56,878 nt of DNA, from positions 1 through 56,878 of the forward strand of contig CACBRW010000004.1 in assembly GCA_902541745.1 (NCBI GenBank), given 5' to 3'. Below, piece after piece: positions 9,256 through 17,339 of the stretch; within the stretch, counting starts at the first letter, position 1, and each line of letters starts with the position of its first letter. The DNA is from an uncultured Pelagibacteraceae bacterium. Its GTDB lineage: Bacteria > Pseudomonadota > Alphaproteobacteria > Pelagibacterales > Pelagibacteraceae. The notes beneath the pieces are model-generated. The model did no database searches and was not told the origin of the DNA. It worked only from the letters and a program-made list of their open reading frames with translations. Position numbers and translations under genes: made by a program.

Positions 9256-9684
9256 ATGTCAAAAAACTGCAATTTTATTGAAAAATTAAGAGAAGTTGGG
9301 CTTAGACCCACTAAGCAAAGAGTAAAAATGTGTGAAGTTTTGTATAATAGAGAAAAAACTTTTCATTTCACAATTAACGATTTGGTTAAATTGTTATCTG
9401 AGAGAATGAATCAAAAGATATCTCTAGCTACAGTTTATAACACAGTTCATGCATTTGAAAAAAAAGGATATCTAAAAGAAATTTCAATCGATAGTCATAA
9501 AAGTTATTTTGATACAAACACATCAGCACATCATCATTTTTTTGATGAAGATACGCATGAGTTGATTGATTGTGATGAGAGCGACATAGACAAAATAAAT
9601 ATTAGAAAAAACATTTCAGGAAAAAAAATAAATTCTGTTGAAGTGTTAGTTAGAGTTGCGAGTGATAATCAAACTCAAAAATAA
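9256..9684 (+). CDS. irr: Fur-family iron response regulator Irr
   Basis: DNA-binding regulator that in alphaproteobacteria senses haem/iron status rather than free iron. The winged helix is at residues 10-85 (LRPTKQRVKMCEVLY; SLATVYNTVHAFEKKGYLKE). The Irr hallmark is the SYFDTN segment followed by the His cluster HHHFF (residues 92-96), the haem-linked site of rhizobial Irr. The CxxC structural zinc motifs of Fur are absent and the 142-residue length fits Irr. The N-terminal Cys-Pro haem regulatory motif of Bradyrhizobium Irr is not present, as in many other Irr proteins. An ICE-like palindrome lies just upstream. Confidence 0.88.
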   Translation: MSKNCNFIEKLREVGLRPTKQRVKMCEVLYNREKTFHFTINDLVKLLSERMNQKISLATVYNTVHAFEKKGYLKEISIDSHKSYFDTNTSAHHHFFDEDTHELIDCDESDIDKINIRKNISGKKINSVEVLVRVASDNQTQK

Positions 9685-9713
9685 TTTAATTAAATCATAC
9701 ACTTAAAATCTAC

Positions 9714-9730
9714 ATTATAATAATTCTAAA
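9714..9730 (+). promoter_or_regulatory. ICE-like palindrome upstream of the rubrerythrin promoter
   Basis: ATTATAA-TAA-TTCTAAA has a perfect right arm (TTCTAAA) and five of seven matches in the left arm of the Irr consensus TTTAGAA-N3-TTCTAAA. It ends three bases before a TTGACA -35 box, so a bound Irr could either activate by contacting polymerase or repress by overlapping its footprint. Two such palindromes within 500 bases, one in front of irr itself, make chance less likely even in AT-rich DNA. Confidence 0.5.
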
Positions 9731-9733
9731 CTA

Positions 9734-9763
9734 TTGACATACTGTTAATATGCATTATATGAT
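9734..9763 (+). promoter_or_regulatory. Sigma70-type promoter of the rubrerythrin operon
   Basis: TTGACA at 9734-9739 is followed, after an 18-base spacer, by TATGAT at 9758-9763, placing the transcription start near 9770, about 20 bases before the rubrerythrin ATG. A strong Shine-Dalgarno (AAGGAG) lies eight bases before the start codon. A perfect -35 box is uncommon in this AT-rich window, which suggests high expression. Confidence 0.6.
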
Positions 9764-9789
9764 TTGTTAATCATTAAAAAGGAGAAAAA

Positions 9790-10206
9790 ATGTCTTTAAA
9801 AGGAAGTAAAACAGAAGAAAATTTAAAAGAAGCGTTTGCTGGTGAAAGTCAAGCAAATAGAAGATATCTTTATTTCGCCCAAAAAGCTGACATAGAAGGT
9901 TACAATGATGTAGCTGCAGTTTTTAGATCAACAGCCGAAGGTGAAACTGGTCACGCACATGGTCATTTGGAGTATCTAGAGGAAGTTGGTGATCCAGGAA
10001 CTGGTATGCCAATTGGTGAAACAAAAGCAAATTTAGCTTCGGCAGTACAAGGCGAAACTCATGAGTATACTGATATGTACCCTGGTATGGCTAAAACAGC
10101 TAGAGAAGAAGGCTTTGAAGAAATTGCTGACTGGTTTGAAACTTTAGCTAAAGCTGAAAAATCACACGCTGGTAAATTTCAAAAAACTTTAGAGTCTATT
10201 AGCTAA
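9790..10206 (+). CDS. Rubrerythrin-type diiron protein (no rubredoxin domain)
   Basis: Four-helix-bundle diiron protein of the rubrerythrin/ferritin-like group, in which characterised members reduce hydrogen peroxide. Ligand motifs are visible on the helices: Glu19 (AGESQAN), Glu52-xx-His55 (GETGH), Glu89 (QGETHEYT) and Glu123-xx-His126 (AEKSH). The 138 residues end right after the bundle, so the C-terminal rubredoxin domain of classical rubrerythrin is missing and an external electron donor is needed. It has its own promoter, an upstream ICE-like site and a strong ribosome-binding site. The next two genes encode an Fe-S protein and a DUF3501 protein, a conserved proteobacterial trio. Confidence 0.9.
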   Translation: MSLKGSKTEENLKEAFAGESQANRRYLYFAQKADIEGYNDVAAVFRSTAEGETGHAHGHLEYLEEVGDPGTGMPIGETKANLASAVQGETHEYTDMYPGMAKTAREEGFEEIADWFETLAKAEKSHAGKFQKTLESIS

Positions 10207-10215
10207 TCAAATTTC

Positions 10216-10239
10216 TTAGTGGGCTTAGTCGCCCACTAA
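10216..10239 (+). promoter_or_regulatory. Hairpin after rubrerythrin (mRNA 3' stabiliser or attenuator)
   Basis: TTAGTGGGC (10216-10224) and GCCCACTAA (10231-10239) form a perfect 9-bp stem with a 6-base loop, ten bases after the rubrerythrin stop. It is followed by A residues rather than a T-run, so it is not a canonical intrinsic terminator in the plus direction. Its place between a small abundant-type protein gene and a larger downstream gene suggests protection of the rubrerythrin mRNA end and lower downstream expression. Confidence 0.65.
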
Positions 10240-10270
10240 AAACAATTCGAATTTCAAAAAACTTAATTAT

Positions 10271-11602
10271 ATGAGCAAAGAAGGAAGTTTAGGCGCACCT
10301 ATACGACATCCTATAGATTTTGAGCATCCTAATTTTTTAAATCCTGAAAAATTAGATGCTGAAATGAGAAGAGTGTTTGATATTTGTCATGGATGCAGAA
10401 GGTGTTTTAATCTCTGCGATTCATTTCCTAAACTATTTGACATGATTGATGAGTCTAAAAATGAAGATGTTGAAAGCTTATCTAGTGATCAATTTGCTCC
10501 TGTCGTTGATGCATGCACTTTGTGCGATATGTGTTTTATGACTAAATGCCCATATGTTCCACCTCATGATTTTGATTTGGATTTTCCACATTTAATGCTG
10601 CGATATAGAACGGCTCAAAAAAAATTAGGTAAATTACCAAGTGTACCAACACAATTAGCTCAAATAGATCGAAACGCTAAAATTGGTATTATGTTCTCAA
10701 AAATAGTTAACTGGGCATCAAATATTAAAAATAAATTAATTAGAAAAATTTTAGAACTAATTACTGGAATAGATAAAAGAGTTCAGTTACCAAAATATAA
10801 CTCAGAAACTTTTTCATATTTTTTTAAAAAAAATAAAGATAAGATAAATTATCTAACACCTTCTAAAGATAGAAAAGTAGTTATTTATTCAACTTGTTTT
10901 GTAAATTTTAATAAAAAAAATACGGGTGTTGCTGCTTTAAAAGTTTTGAAAAAAAATGGTGTAGAGGTTCAAGAAGCTTATCCTGGTTGTTGTGGGATGC
11001 CTTTTTTAGAGCAAGCAGATCTGCCAAAAGTTGTTGAACAAGCGAAAAAAGTTTCTAAAGATTTAATTGAATGGATTGATAAAGGATATAAAGTAGTAAC
11101 CTTAACAGCTAGTTGTGGATTGATGTTAAAATTCGAATGGCCCTTGTTACTACCAAACGATGAAAAAATAAAAAAATTATCTTCAAATGTTATGGATATT
11201 GATGAGTATGTTGTGGATATTGCAAACAATGAGGGATTAGCAGAAGGATTAAATGAGATTGATGGAGGAGTAACCGTGCATCATGCTTGTCATGCTAGAG
11301 CACAGAATATGGGTATCAAAGCAAGAGATATGTTAAAATTGATACCAAAGATTAAAATTGATGTAGTTGAAAGATGTGCAGGTCATGGAGGAACTTTTGG
11401 CGTAATGAAAGAAACTCATGATTTAGCAAATAAAGTTGGAAGACCTACAGCTAGACAAATAAAAACTAAAAATAATAAATATATGGCCTCTGATTGTCCT
11501 TTAGCTGGTAAACATTTAAAACAGTTAGAAGTTGATACAAACATATCTAATGATGAGGCACTACACCCTATCGAATTGGTGGCAAAAAGTTATAACTTAT
11601 GA
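10271..11602 (+). CDS. Fe-S oxidoreductase with two [4Fe-4S] sites and CCG domains (GlpC/HdrD-like)
   Basis: Predicted electron-transfer protein. Two N-terminal ferredoxin-type cluster motifs are visible: Cys39-x2-Cys-x2-Cys-x3-Cys (CHGCRRCFNLC) and Cys81-x2-Cys-x2-Cys-x4-Cys (CTLCDMCFMTKC). The C-terminal half has two CCG-like domains: the first complete (YSTCFVNF then YPGCCGMPF), the second altered (HHACHARA then CAGHGGTFG, with one Cys of the CCG pair replaced). The 443-residue length matches GlpC-like proteins. It has no membrane helix. Located between rubrerythrin and DUF3501, it is a good candidate donor for the rubredoxin-less rubrerythrin, but that is inference. The stop overlaps the next start (ATGA). 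Confidence 0.85.
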   Translation: MSKEGSLGAPIRHPIDFEHPNFLNPEKLDAEMRRVFDICHGCRRCFNLCDSFPKLFDMIDESKNEDVESLSSDQFAPVVDACTLCDMCFMTKCPYVPPHDFDLDFPHLMLRYRTAQKKLGKLPSVPTQLAQIDRNAKIGIMFSKIVNWASNIKNKLIRKILELITGIDKRVQLPKYNSETFSYFFKKNKDKINYLTPSKDRKVVIYSTCFVNFNKKNTGVAALKVLKKNGVEVQEAYPGCCGMPFLEQADLPKVVEQAKKVSKDLIEWIDKGYKVVTLTASCGLMLKFEWPLLLPNDEKIKKLSSNVMDIDEYVVDIANNEGLAEGLNEIDGGVTVHHACHARAQNMGIKARDMLKLIPKIKIDVVERCAGHGGTFGVMKETHDLANKVGRPTARQIKTKNNKYMASDCPLAGKHLKQLEVDTNISNDEALHPIELVAKSYNL

Positions 11603-12198
11603 TCATGCCTAGAGAAAAAAGAGAAATTCAAAAAGAAGACATCATGCCTTTAGATGTTTATATAGAAAAGAGACGTGAATTAAGAAAAAGTATTGTTGAT
11701 TATAAAAAAAATAGAAGAGTTGCTTTAGGGCCTTATGCTACTTTTTATTTTGAAAGTTATGAAACAATGTTAGCTCAAGTACAAGAAATGCTATACATTG
11801 AAAAAGGTGGTGATGAGCAACTTCAGGATGAGTTAACTGCGTACAATCCTTTAATACCTAACGGCAAAGAACTAACAGCAACTTTAATGTTTGAAATAGA
11901 TAATCCTATATCAAGGGCTGCGTTTCTTGGAAAAGTTGGTGGAATAGAAGAAACAGTATTTATGCAAATAAATGGTGAGAAAATTAAAGCAGATCCTGAA
12001 GAAGATGTTGATAGAACTTCTTCTGAAGGAAAAGCTTCATCAGTACAGTTTATTCATTTTAATTTTACTGATGATCAAATAGAAAAATTTCAATCTAATA
12101 GCTCAGAAATTGAGCTTGGAATTGACCATAAAGAGTATTCTCATAGCACAAAATTATCTAAAGAAAATATAGCCTCTTTATCTACTGATTTTAGTTAA
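11599..12198 (+). CDS. DUF3501 family protein
   Basis: Conserved protein of unknown function, recognised from its N-terminal REIQKEDIMPLDVYIEKR pattern and from its place after rubrerythrin and a CCG Fe-S protein. It is 199 residues, soluble, acidic toward the C-terminus, with no cysteine-rich cluster motif or membrane segment. The start overlaps the upstream stop (ATGA); an alternative ATG two codons later at 11605 gives MPREKREIQ. It ends in a tail-to-tail overlap with the minus-strand SH3 gene. Linkage suggests a role in peroxide or iron stress with the rubrerythrin, but no activity can be assigned. Confidence 0.82.
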   Translation: MIMPREKREIQKEDIMPLDVYIEKRRELRKSIVDYKKNRRVALGPYATFYFESYETMLAQVQEMLYIEKGGDEQLQDELTAYNPLIPNGKELTATLMFEIDNPISRAAFLGKVGGIEETVFMQINGEKIKADPEEDVDRTSSEGKASSVQFIHFNFTDDQIEKFQSNSSEIELGIDHKEYSHSTKLSKENIASLSTDFS

Positions 12199-12650
12199 TT
12201 TAGTCCCCAAATATTATCTGTTTTAATCCAACCTTCAAATTCTTCTGATGTAATTTTACACCAATTTTGTTCACATTTTTCTACAATTAATAATCTTCCC
12301 TCTTTTATTTGAGCAATTGGTTTAGCGAAAGATGTGGGTTTTTTAAATAAAACTTTATCTTTCATAGCTATTACAGAATTATTTTTTTTTAATTGAGAGA
12401 TATGAATCCACCCACTGTTATTTTTTAAATCTATAATTCGCCTGAAATTCTCTTTTTTATCGATTTGTTTTAATGGAAGATTTATTTTTTTATAAACGTA
12501 TTTAATATCAGATTCAAAACTTGGTCCGTAACGAACGTTTACTTTATTTTTTTTAAGAGAGACAAAAATTTCATTAGCAAACGAAATGTGAGTAAAAAAT
12601 AACAAAAAAAAAACTATATAAATTTTTTTTATTATTAGTTGCATAAGCAT
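12195..12650 (-). CDS. Exported bacterial SH3-domain protein
   Basis: Predicted periplasmic protein with a cleavable signal peptide (hydrophobic stretch about residues 5-25, ending SFANE) followed by two bacterial SH3-like repeats. The first has the typical VNVRYGPSFESDI and SGWIHISQL pattern, the second ends WCKITSEEFEGWIKTDNIWG. At 151 residues it matches the small SH3 (DUF1058-type) proteins of alphaproteobacteria, thought to bind peptidoglycan or peptides. The start overlaps the end of the MoeB/ThiF-like gene by 16 bases; a second ATG at 12644 is also possible. It is the last gene of the minus cluster. Confidence 0.82.
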   Translation of the reverse strand: MLMQLIIKKIYIVFFLLFFTHISFANEIFVSLKKNKVNVRYGPSFESDIKYVYKKINLPLKQIDKKENFRRIIDLKNNSGWIHISQLKKNNSVIAMKDKVLFKKPTSFAKPIAQIKEGRLLIVEKCEQNWCKITSEEFEGWIKTDNIWGLN

Positions 12651-13390
12651 TTTTTTCTTTTATTAATTTTTGCTTTTCTGAAATTTAAATTTAATAGATC
12701 TAGAATTAGAATATATCCATTTAAATTTTGTCCAATATTTAATATTTTTTTTAAAACCTCATTGGCTTGTAACGTACCTATTATTCCTGCAACGGTTCCT
12801 AAAATTCCCTCATATTCACAATTTAAAATTTCATCAGATATTGTTTCTTCTTGATAAAAACATCTCAAGCAAGGATCTTTTTTGTTAATAAAATTAAAAG
12901 TAAAAATGTGTCCATCAAACTTGCTTATAGCACCAGTAACTAGAAATTTTTTATATTTTAGACTTAAATCATTTATTAAAAATTTACTTTCAAAGTTATC
13001 AGTCCCATCAACAATATAGTCATAATTTTTAATTATTTTTTCAAATGTAGTTTTATTTAATTTTAAATTAAAAATATCTATTTTTGTCTTTGGATTAATT
13101 TTATTTAATTTTTGTTTTGCAATCTTTACTTTAGATTCATTTATATCTTTTTCATTATACAGGCTTTGTCTGTGGATGTTAGAGAGACTTACAGTATCAT
13201 GATCTACAATCCCAAGTGTACCAATACCCGATCTAGTTAAAAATTCTGCTACTGGGCAACCTAGACCACCCATACCAACTATTAATACTTTTGAAGATAA
13301 AATTTTTTTTTGACCTGTTGTACCAATATTTTTAAGAATTATTTGCCTCGAGAATTTCTCTATTTCTTTTTTGTTTAAATTTTTGCTCAT
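12635..13390 (-). CDS. MoeB/ThiF/HesA-family adenylyltransferase
   Basis: E1-like enzyme that adenylates the C-terminal Gly-Gly of a sulfur-carrier protein (ThiS or MoaD). It shows the nucleotide-binding GMGGLGCPVAEFLTRSGIG, DHDTVSLSNIHRQ, and VDGTDNFESKFLIND. The first half of the zinc site is PCLRC; the second half is only CLC at the extreme C-terminus (KKCLCN), where CxxC is usual, so zinc binding may be altered. At 251 residues it has the length of MoeB/ThiF without a rhodanese domain. No thi or moa genes are adjacent, so the choice between MoeB and ThiF stays open. It overlaps dut (ATGA). Confidence 0.85.
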   Translation of the reverse strand: MSKNLNKKEIEKFSRQIILKNIGTTGQKKILSSKVLIVGMGGLGCPVAEFLTRSGIGTLGIVDHDTVSLSNIHRQSLYNEKDINESKVKIAKQKLNKINPKTKIDIFNLKLNKTTFEKIIKNYDYIVDGTDNFESKFLINDLSLKYKKFLVTGAISKFDGHIFTFNFINKKDPCLRCFYQEETISDEILNCEYEGILGTVAGIIGTLQANEVLKKILNIGQNLNGYILILDLLNLNFRKAKINKRKKCLCN

Positions 13391-13824
13391 TTTCCTGTTG
13401 AGCCAAACCCACCTTCTCCTCTAATTGTTTCTGGTAGATCATCAGTTTCCTCAAGATCCATTTTAATTACAGGAGTTAAAATCATTTGTGCTATTCTATC
13501 CTTATTATTTATTAGGAAATCATTTTTTCCATGATTAAAAAGTATTACTTTTATTTCTCCCCTATAATCACTATCAATAGTTCCAGGTGTATTTAAAACA
13601 CTAATGTTGTTTTTTGCAGCTAAACCAGATCTTGGTCTTATTTGTATTTCGAAATCACTTGAAAATGCAACAGCAAGCCCTGTTGGCACTAAGCATGATG
13701 AGTCTGGTTTAAGATTAATAGGTTCTTTTACTAATGCCATCAAATCCATACCTGATGCACCTTCCGTTTTGTAAGCGGGTAATTCAACCGCAGGGTCTAA
13801 CTTTTTGATAAGAACTTTCGCCAT
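13387..13824 (-). CDS. dut: Deoxyuridine 5'-triphosphate nucleotidohydrolase (dUTPase)
   Basis: Trimeric dUTPase that hydrolyses dUTP to dUMP and keeps uracil out of DNA. The five family motifs can be read in order: GASGMDLMA, RPRSGLA, NTPGTIDSDYRGEI (uracil pocket and catalytic Asp), RIAQMIL and the flexible C-terminal GEGGFGSTG. The length of 145 residues is typical. The start codon overlaps the last base of the coaBC stop (TAATG). The coaBC-dut pair is a conserved proteobacterial arrangement. Confidence 0.96.
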   Translation of the reverse strand: MAKVLIKKLDPAVELPAYKTEGASGMDLMALVKEPINLKPDSSCLVPTGLAVAFSSDFEIQIRPRSGLAAKNNISVLNTPGTIDSDYRGEIKVILFNHGKNDFLINNKDRIAQMILTPVIKMDLEETDDLPETIRGEGGFGSTGK

Positions 13825-15029
13825 TAATTTAATTGATCAATTATTCTATCAACTATTTCATCAGAAATTCCAGATTTTTTTTTGTACGAAAGTTTTTCTT
13901 TTTTAATGTCTTTGTTTTTATAATGAATTGTTACTTCATTATAATCAGAATTAAATCCTATATCTTTATTTGATACATCATTAGAAATTATCCAGTCACA
14001 ACTTTTCTTATTTAATTTTTCCTCTGCATTTTTATCAATCTCATTAGTTTCTGCTGCAAATCCAATGACAAGTTCAGGTCTCATAGAGTTATGGTTAGAC
14101 ACATAATGAAGTATATCTACATTCTTTTCTAAATTTAAGTTTAAGTTCTCTTGTTTTTTAATTTTATTTTCATACTTTTTGTTAATTTTAAAATCAGCTA
14201 CCGCAGCAGAAAAAATTGCTACATCAACAGGTAAATTTTCTTGAGTAGCAACTAACATTTCATCTGCTGTTTCAACTTTTATAAGATTAATATCTTTAGT
14301 TATTTCAAGATTAGTTGGACCTGATATTAATGTTGTATCAAAACCTTTTTTGGATAATGATTTTGCTAATTCATATCCTTGTTTGCCACTTGATTTATTT
14401 GTAATAAAACGAACTGGATCTATGTACTCATTAGTTGGACCTGCTGTAACTAATGCTTTAAATTTTTTGTTATTTTTTTGAGTTAAGAAATATTTATCAA
14501 CTTCTTCAGCAATTACTGATGGGTCTGACATTTTACCCTCTCCATATTCACCACATGCCATATCACCAACATCTGGACCTATTAGTTTATATCCAAACCC
14601 TTTTAATTTTTTTATATTTGTTTTAGTAGTTGGATGCTCCCACATTCTTACATTCATTGCTGGTGCTAAAATAATGTCTTTATCTGATGCCAAAACAACA
14701 GTGGATGCTAAATCATCAGTTGTTCCTTGAGCCAGTTTCGAAATTGTATTTGCCGTTGCAGGTGCAATTACAATTATATCTGCCCATCTTGAAAGTGAAA
14801 TATGATCCATTTCAGCCTCATTTTCTACACTAAATAAATCACTATAAACTTTACCTTGAGAAAGTGATGTTATTGAAAGTGGAGTTACAAACTCTTTTGC
14901 ACTTGTTGTAAGAATTGTCTTTATTTCTGAACCATTCTTTTTAAAAAGCCTAATTGTTTCAAGACTTTTATAAGCAGATATTCCTCCACAGATAATAAAT
15001 AGTATTTTTTTATTTAACAAATTTTTCAT
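13824..15029 (-). CDS. coaBC: Bifunctional phosphopantothenoylcysteine decarboxylase/phosphopantothenate-cysteine ligase
   Basis: Catalyses two steps of coenzyme A synthesis. The N-terminal flavin-dependent CoaC half (residues 1-180) has the ICGGISAYKSLETIRL start, the HISLSRWAD histidine region, the PAMNVRMWEHP substrate clamp and ACGEYGEGKM. The CoaB half begins at about 190 with ALVTAGPTNEYIDPVRFITN and continues through FSAAVADF and VIGFAAET. The 401-residue length is normal. It lies eight bases after ubiB and overlaps dut by one base. Confidence 0.95.
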   Translation of the reverse strand: MKNLLNKKILFIICGGISAYKSLETIRLFKKNGSEIKTILTTSAKEFVTPLSITSLSQGKVYSDLFSVENEAEMDHISLSRWADIIVIAPATANTISKLAQGTTDDLASTVVLASDKDIILAPAMNVRMWEHPTTKTNIKKLKGFGYKLIGPDVGDMACGEYGEGKMSDPSVIAEEVDKYFLTQKNNKKFKALVTAGPTNEYIDPVRFITNKSSGKQGYELAKSLSKKGFDTTLISGPTNLEITKDINLIKVETADEMLVATQENLPVDVAIFSAAVADFKINKKYENKIKKQENLNLNLEKNVDILHYVSNHNSMRPELVIGFAAETNEIDKNAEEKLNKKSCDWIISNDVSNKDIGFNSDYNEVTIHYKNKDIKKEKLSYKKKSGISDEIVDRIIDQLN

Positions 15030-15037
15030 CTGCAGAA

Positions 15038-16606
15038 TTAAAATACTATAAGGCCAAAAATTACAAGAAGTAATAAACCAATAATAGATTGATTTCTAAA
15101 TGCTATCATTTCTGATTTCTTATCATTTAGAGCGGTGTAAGAATTTGAATTTTGTGGAATTTGACCACTAGCTAAAAACGTTAATGCTTGATTTGCTTTA
15201 TCCATAATCTCAGGAAATTCTGGTAAACGTTTTATAACTTCAGATGTATTTTTTAAAGTTTCATTTAAATTATTAATTGGATCTTTGGTTTCTTTAAGCC
15301 AATTTTCTAGTACAGGCTTTGAAGTTGTCCAAATATTTGTGTTGGGATTTAATTTTCTTGCTACACCTTCAACAACAACCATAGTTTTTTGCAACATTAA
15401 TAATTGAGGTTGAGTTTGCATATTAAACTTTTCTGTTACATCAAACAATTGTTTGAGTAATTTACCTCCTGAAATATCTTTTACTTCTTGACCAAATATA
15501 GGCTCACCAATTGATCTCAAAGCTTGAGCTAGATCATCGATTGGTACTTCTTTTGGAACTAATCCGGCCACTAAGTGAACTTCAGCTACTTTACGATAAT
15601 CTCTTTGAATAAACCCAAATAAAATTTCTGCTAAAAACCTTTTACTAAGTTTGTCTAACCTGCCCATAATCCCAAAATCTATAGGTACAATTTGGCCACT
15701 ATTATCAACAAAAATATTTCCTTGATGCATATCTGCATGAAAAAAACCATCTCTTACAGCATGTCTTAAAAAATGTTGGATAATATCTTCAGCTATTTTA
15801 TTAGTATCTAAATTTCTTTTTTTTAACTCCTCAGCTTCTCTTATTGAAACTCCATCTATCCAATCTAAAGTCATGACGTTTTCACTAGTAAAATTCCAAT
15901 AAATCTCAGGAACTCTAAACCCAGCATCATTTTTAGTATTTTCTGCATATTCATTTGCTGCAGCAGCTTCAAATCTTAAATCCATTTCAAGATTAGTTAT
16001 TTCTTTTAGTAAAAAAACAACTTCAACAAGTTTTAATCTTTTTGTTTTTTTTACAAATGACTCAATAATAAATGCAAATAACATCATTGCATCTATTTCT
16101 TCATTGAATATTTTTTTTATATTTGGTCTTAAAATTTTTATTGCAACATCTTTAATAGTTCCATTGTCATTTATTTTTGCTTTATGAACTTGTGCGATTG
16201 ATGCGGCAGCAACTGGTTCACTTAAATCAATTATTGAATTAAACGCATCAACTCCAAGATCTTCTTTAATAATTTCTTTTGCTTCGTGAATTGAAAAAGG
16301 TGGTAATCGATCTTGAAGTTTTTCTAGCTTTAAAGATAATTCTTCTCCAATTATATCAGGTCTAGTAGCAAGAAATTGTCCTAGTTTGATGAAAGTTGTA
16401 CCCATAGATTCTAAAGATCTAGAAAGTCTCTCACCATCATCTTCAATTAAATTGTTTTGTTCCTTTTTTTCAAATGAAATAGATAAAATTTGGAATAATA
16501 TTGTTATAGCTATAGGAGGTTTTTTAAATTTTGATGCAATTTTTAAAATATCAGATTTTGCAATTTTTCTTCCTAATTTAAATAAAGTAACAAGTTTTTT
16601 AATCAT
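15038..16606 (-). CDS. ubiB: Ubiquinone biosynthesis regulatory protein kinase-like UbiB
   Basis: Atypical ABC1/ADCK-type kinase-like ATPase needed for ubiquinone synthesis. The family marks are KLGQ in the KxGQ motif (TTFIKLGQFLATRPD), the Ala-rich loop AAASIAQVH, HADMHQGNIFVD and IDFGIMG. One C-terminal hydrophobic anchor is present (IIGLLLLVIFGLIVF). I chose the ATG at 16606 because it makes a TAATG overlap with ubiE, like many junctions here. The in-frame TTG at 16618 would add four residues (about 526 in all). Operon partner of ubiE. Confidence 0.94.
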   Translation of the reverse strand: MIKKLVTLFKLGRKIAKSDILKIASKFKKPPIAITILFQILSISFEKKEQNNLIEDDGERLSRSLESMGTTFIKLGQFLATRPDIIGEELSLKLEKLQDRLPPFSIHEAKEIIKEDLGVDAFNSIIDLSEPVAAASIAQVHKAKINDNGTIKDVAIKILRPNIKKIFNEEIDAMMLFAFIIESFVKKTKRLKLVEVVFLLKEITNLEMDLRFEAAAANEYAENTKNDAGFRVPEIYWNFTSENVMTLDWIDGVSIREAEELKKRNLDTNKIAEDIIQHFLRHAVRDGFFHADMHQGNIFVDNSGQIVPIDFGIMGRLDKLSKRFLAEILFGFIQRDYRKVAEVHLVAGLVPKEVPIDDLAQALRSIGEPIFGQEVKDISGGKLLKQLFDVTEKFNMQTQPQLLMLQKTMVVVEGVARKLNPNTNIWTTSKPVLENWLKETKDPINNLNETLKNTSEVIKRLPEFPEIMDKANQALTFLASGQIPQNSNSYTALNDKKSEMIAFRNQSIIGLLLLVIFGLIVF

Positions 16607-17310
16607 TAGATTTTCCAACCACTGTGAATTGAAACAATACCCCCAGAAAGATTTCTATAAGAACATTCTTGAAAATTATTTTTCTCCATCAACTCTATTA
16701 ATTCATCTTGATTAATAAATTGTTCAATACTTTTGATTAAATAATCGTAAGGTTCTTTTTCTCCAACTACAAACTGGCCAATTATAGGAATAAGTTTTGA
16801 GTAATTTTTATATATAAAATCAAGATTTGAATTTTGAATTTTAGAAAATTCCAGACATAGATAACGCCCACCAGGTTTTAAAACTCTATAGGCTTCTGAA
16901 AGTACTTTGTTTAAATTTTTTGTATTTCTTAGCCCAAAACTAATAGTGTAATAATCAAATGAGTTGTCCGCTATGGGTAATTTTTCTGCTGGCGAAATAA
17001 CCCATTTTACATTTCTATAATTAGATAATTTTTGTTTTCCCTGACCAATCATACCTTTATTGGGATCTACACAAGTAATTTCAGCCTTTTTATTTGTGCT
17101 ATCTAAAAATAACTTTCCAATATCTCCTGTCCCACACGCAACATCGATTAGTTTTCTCTTGTCTCTTGGATTCATCGTATTAATTAAACTTTTTTTCCAA
17201 TATCTATGAACACCCATAGACATAAAATCATTCATCAAGTCATATTTATTGAAAACCTGATTAAATACATTTTCTACAAGGCCTTTTTTATTTTGAAGAT
17301 TTTGTTGCAT
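16606..17310 (-). CDS. ubiE: Ubiquinone/menaquinone C-methyltransferase UbiE
   Basis: SAM-dependent methyltransferase of the ubiquinone ring. UbiE signatures are NKYDLMNDFMSMGVHRYWKK at the N-terminus, SAM motif I DVACGTGDIG, SFGLRNTKN, and EAYRVLKPGGRYLCLEFS. The length of 234 residues is standard. It is the first gene of ubiE-ubiB-coaBC-dut and is divergent from mutM across only 29 bases, which must hold both promoters and leaders. Confidence 0.95.
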   Translation of the reverse strand: MQQNLQNKKGLVENVFNQVFNKYDLMNDFMSMGVHRYWKKSLINTMNPRDKRKLIDVACGTGDIGKLFLDSTNKKAEITCVDPNKGMIGQGKQKLSNYRNVKWVISPAEKLPIADNSFDYYTISFGLRNTKNLNKVLSEAYRVLKPGGRYLCLEFSKIQNSNLDFIYKNYSKLIPIIGQFVVGEKEPYDYLIKSIEQFINQDELIELMEKNNFQECSYRNLSGGIVSIHSGWKI

Positions 17311-17339
17311 AAAAAAATATATATTGAATATAGTATCAA

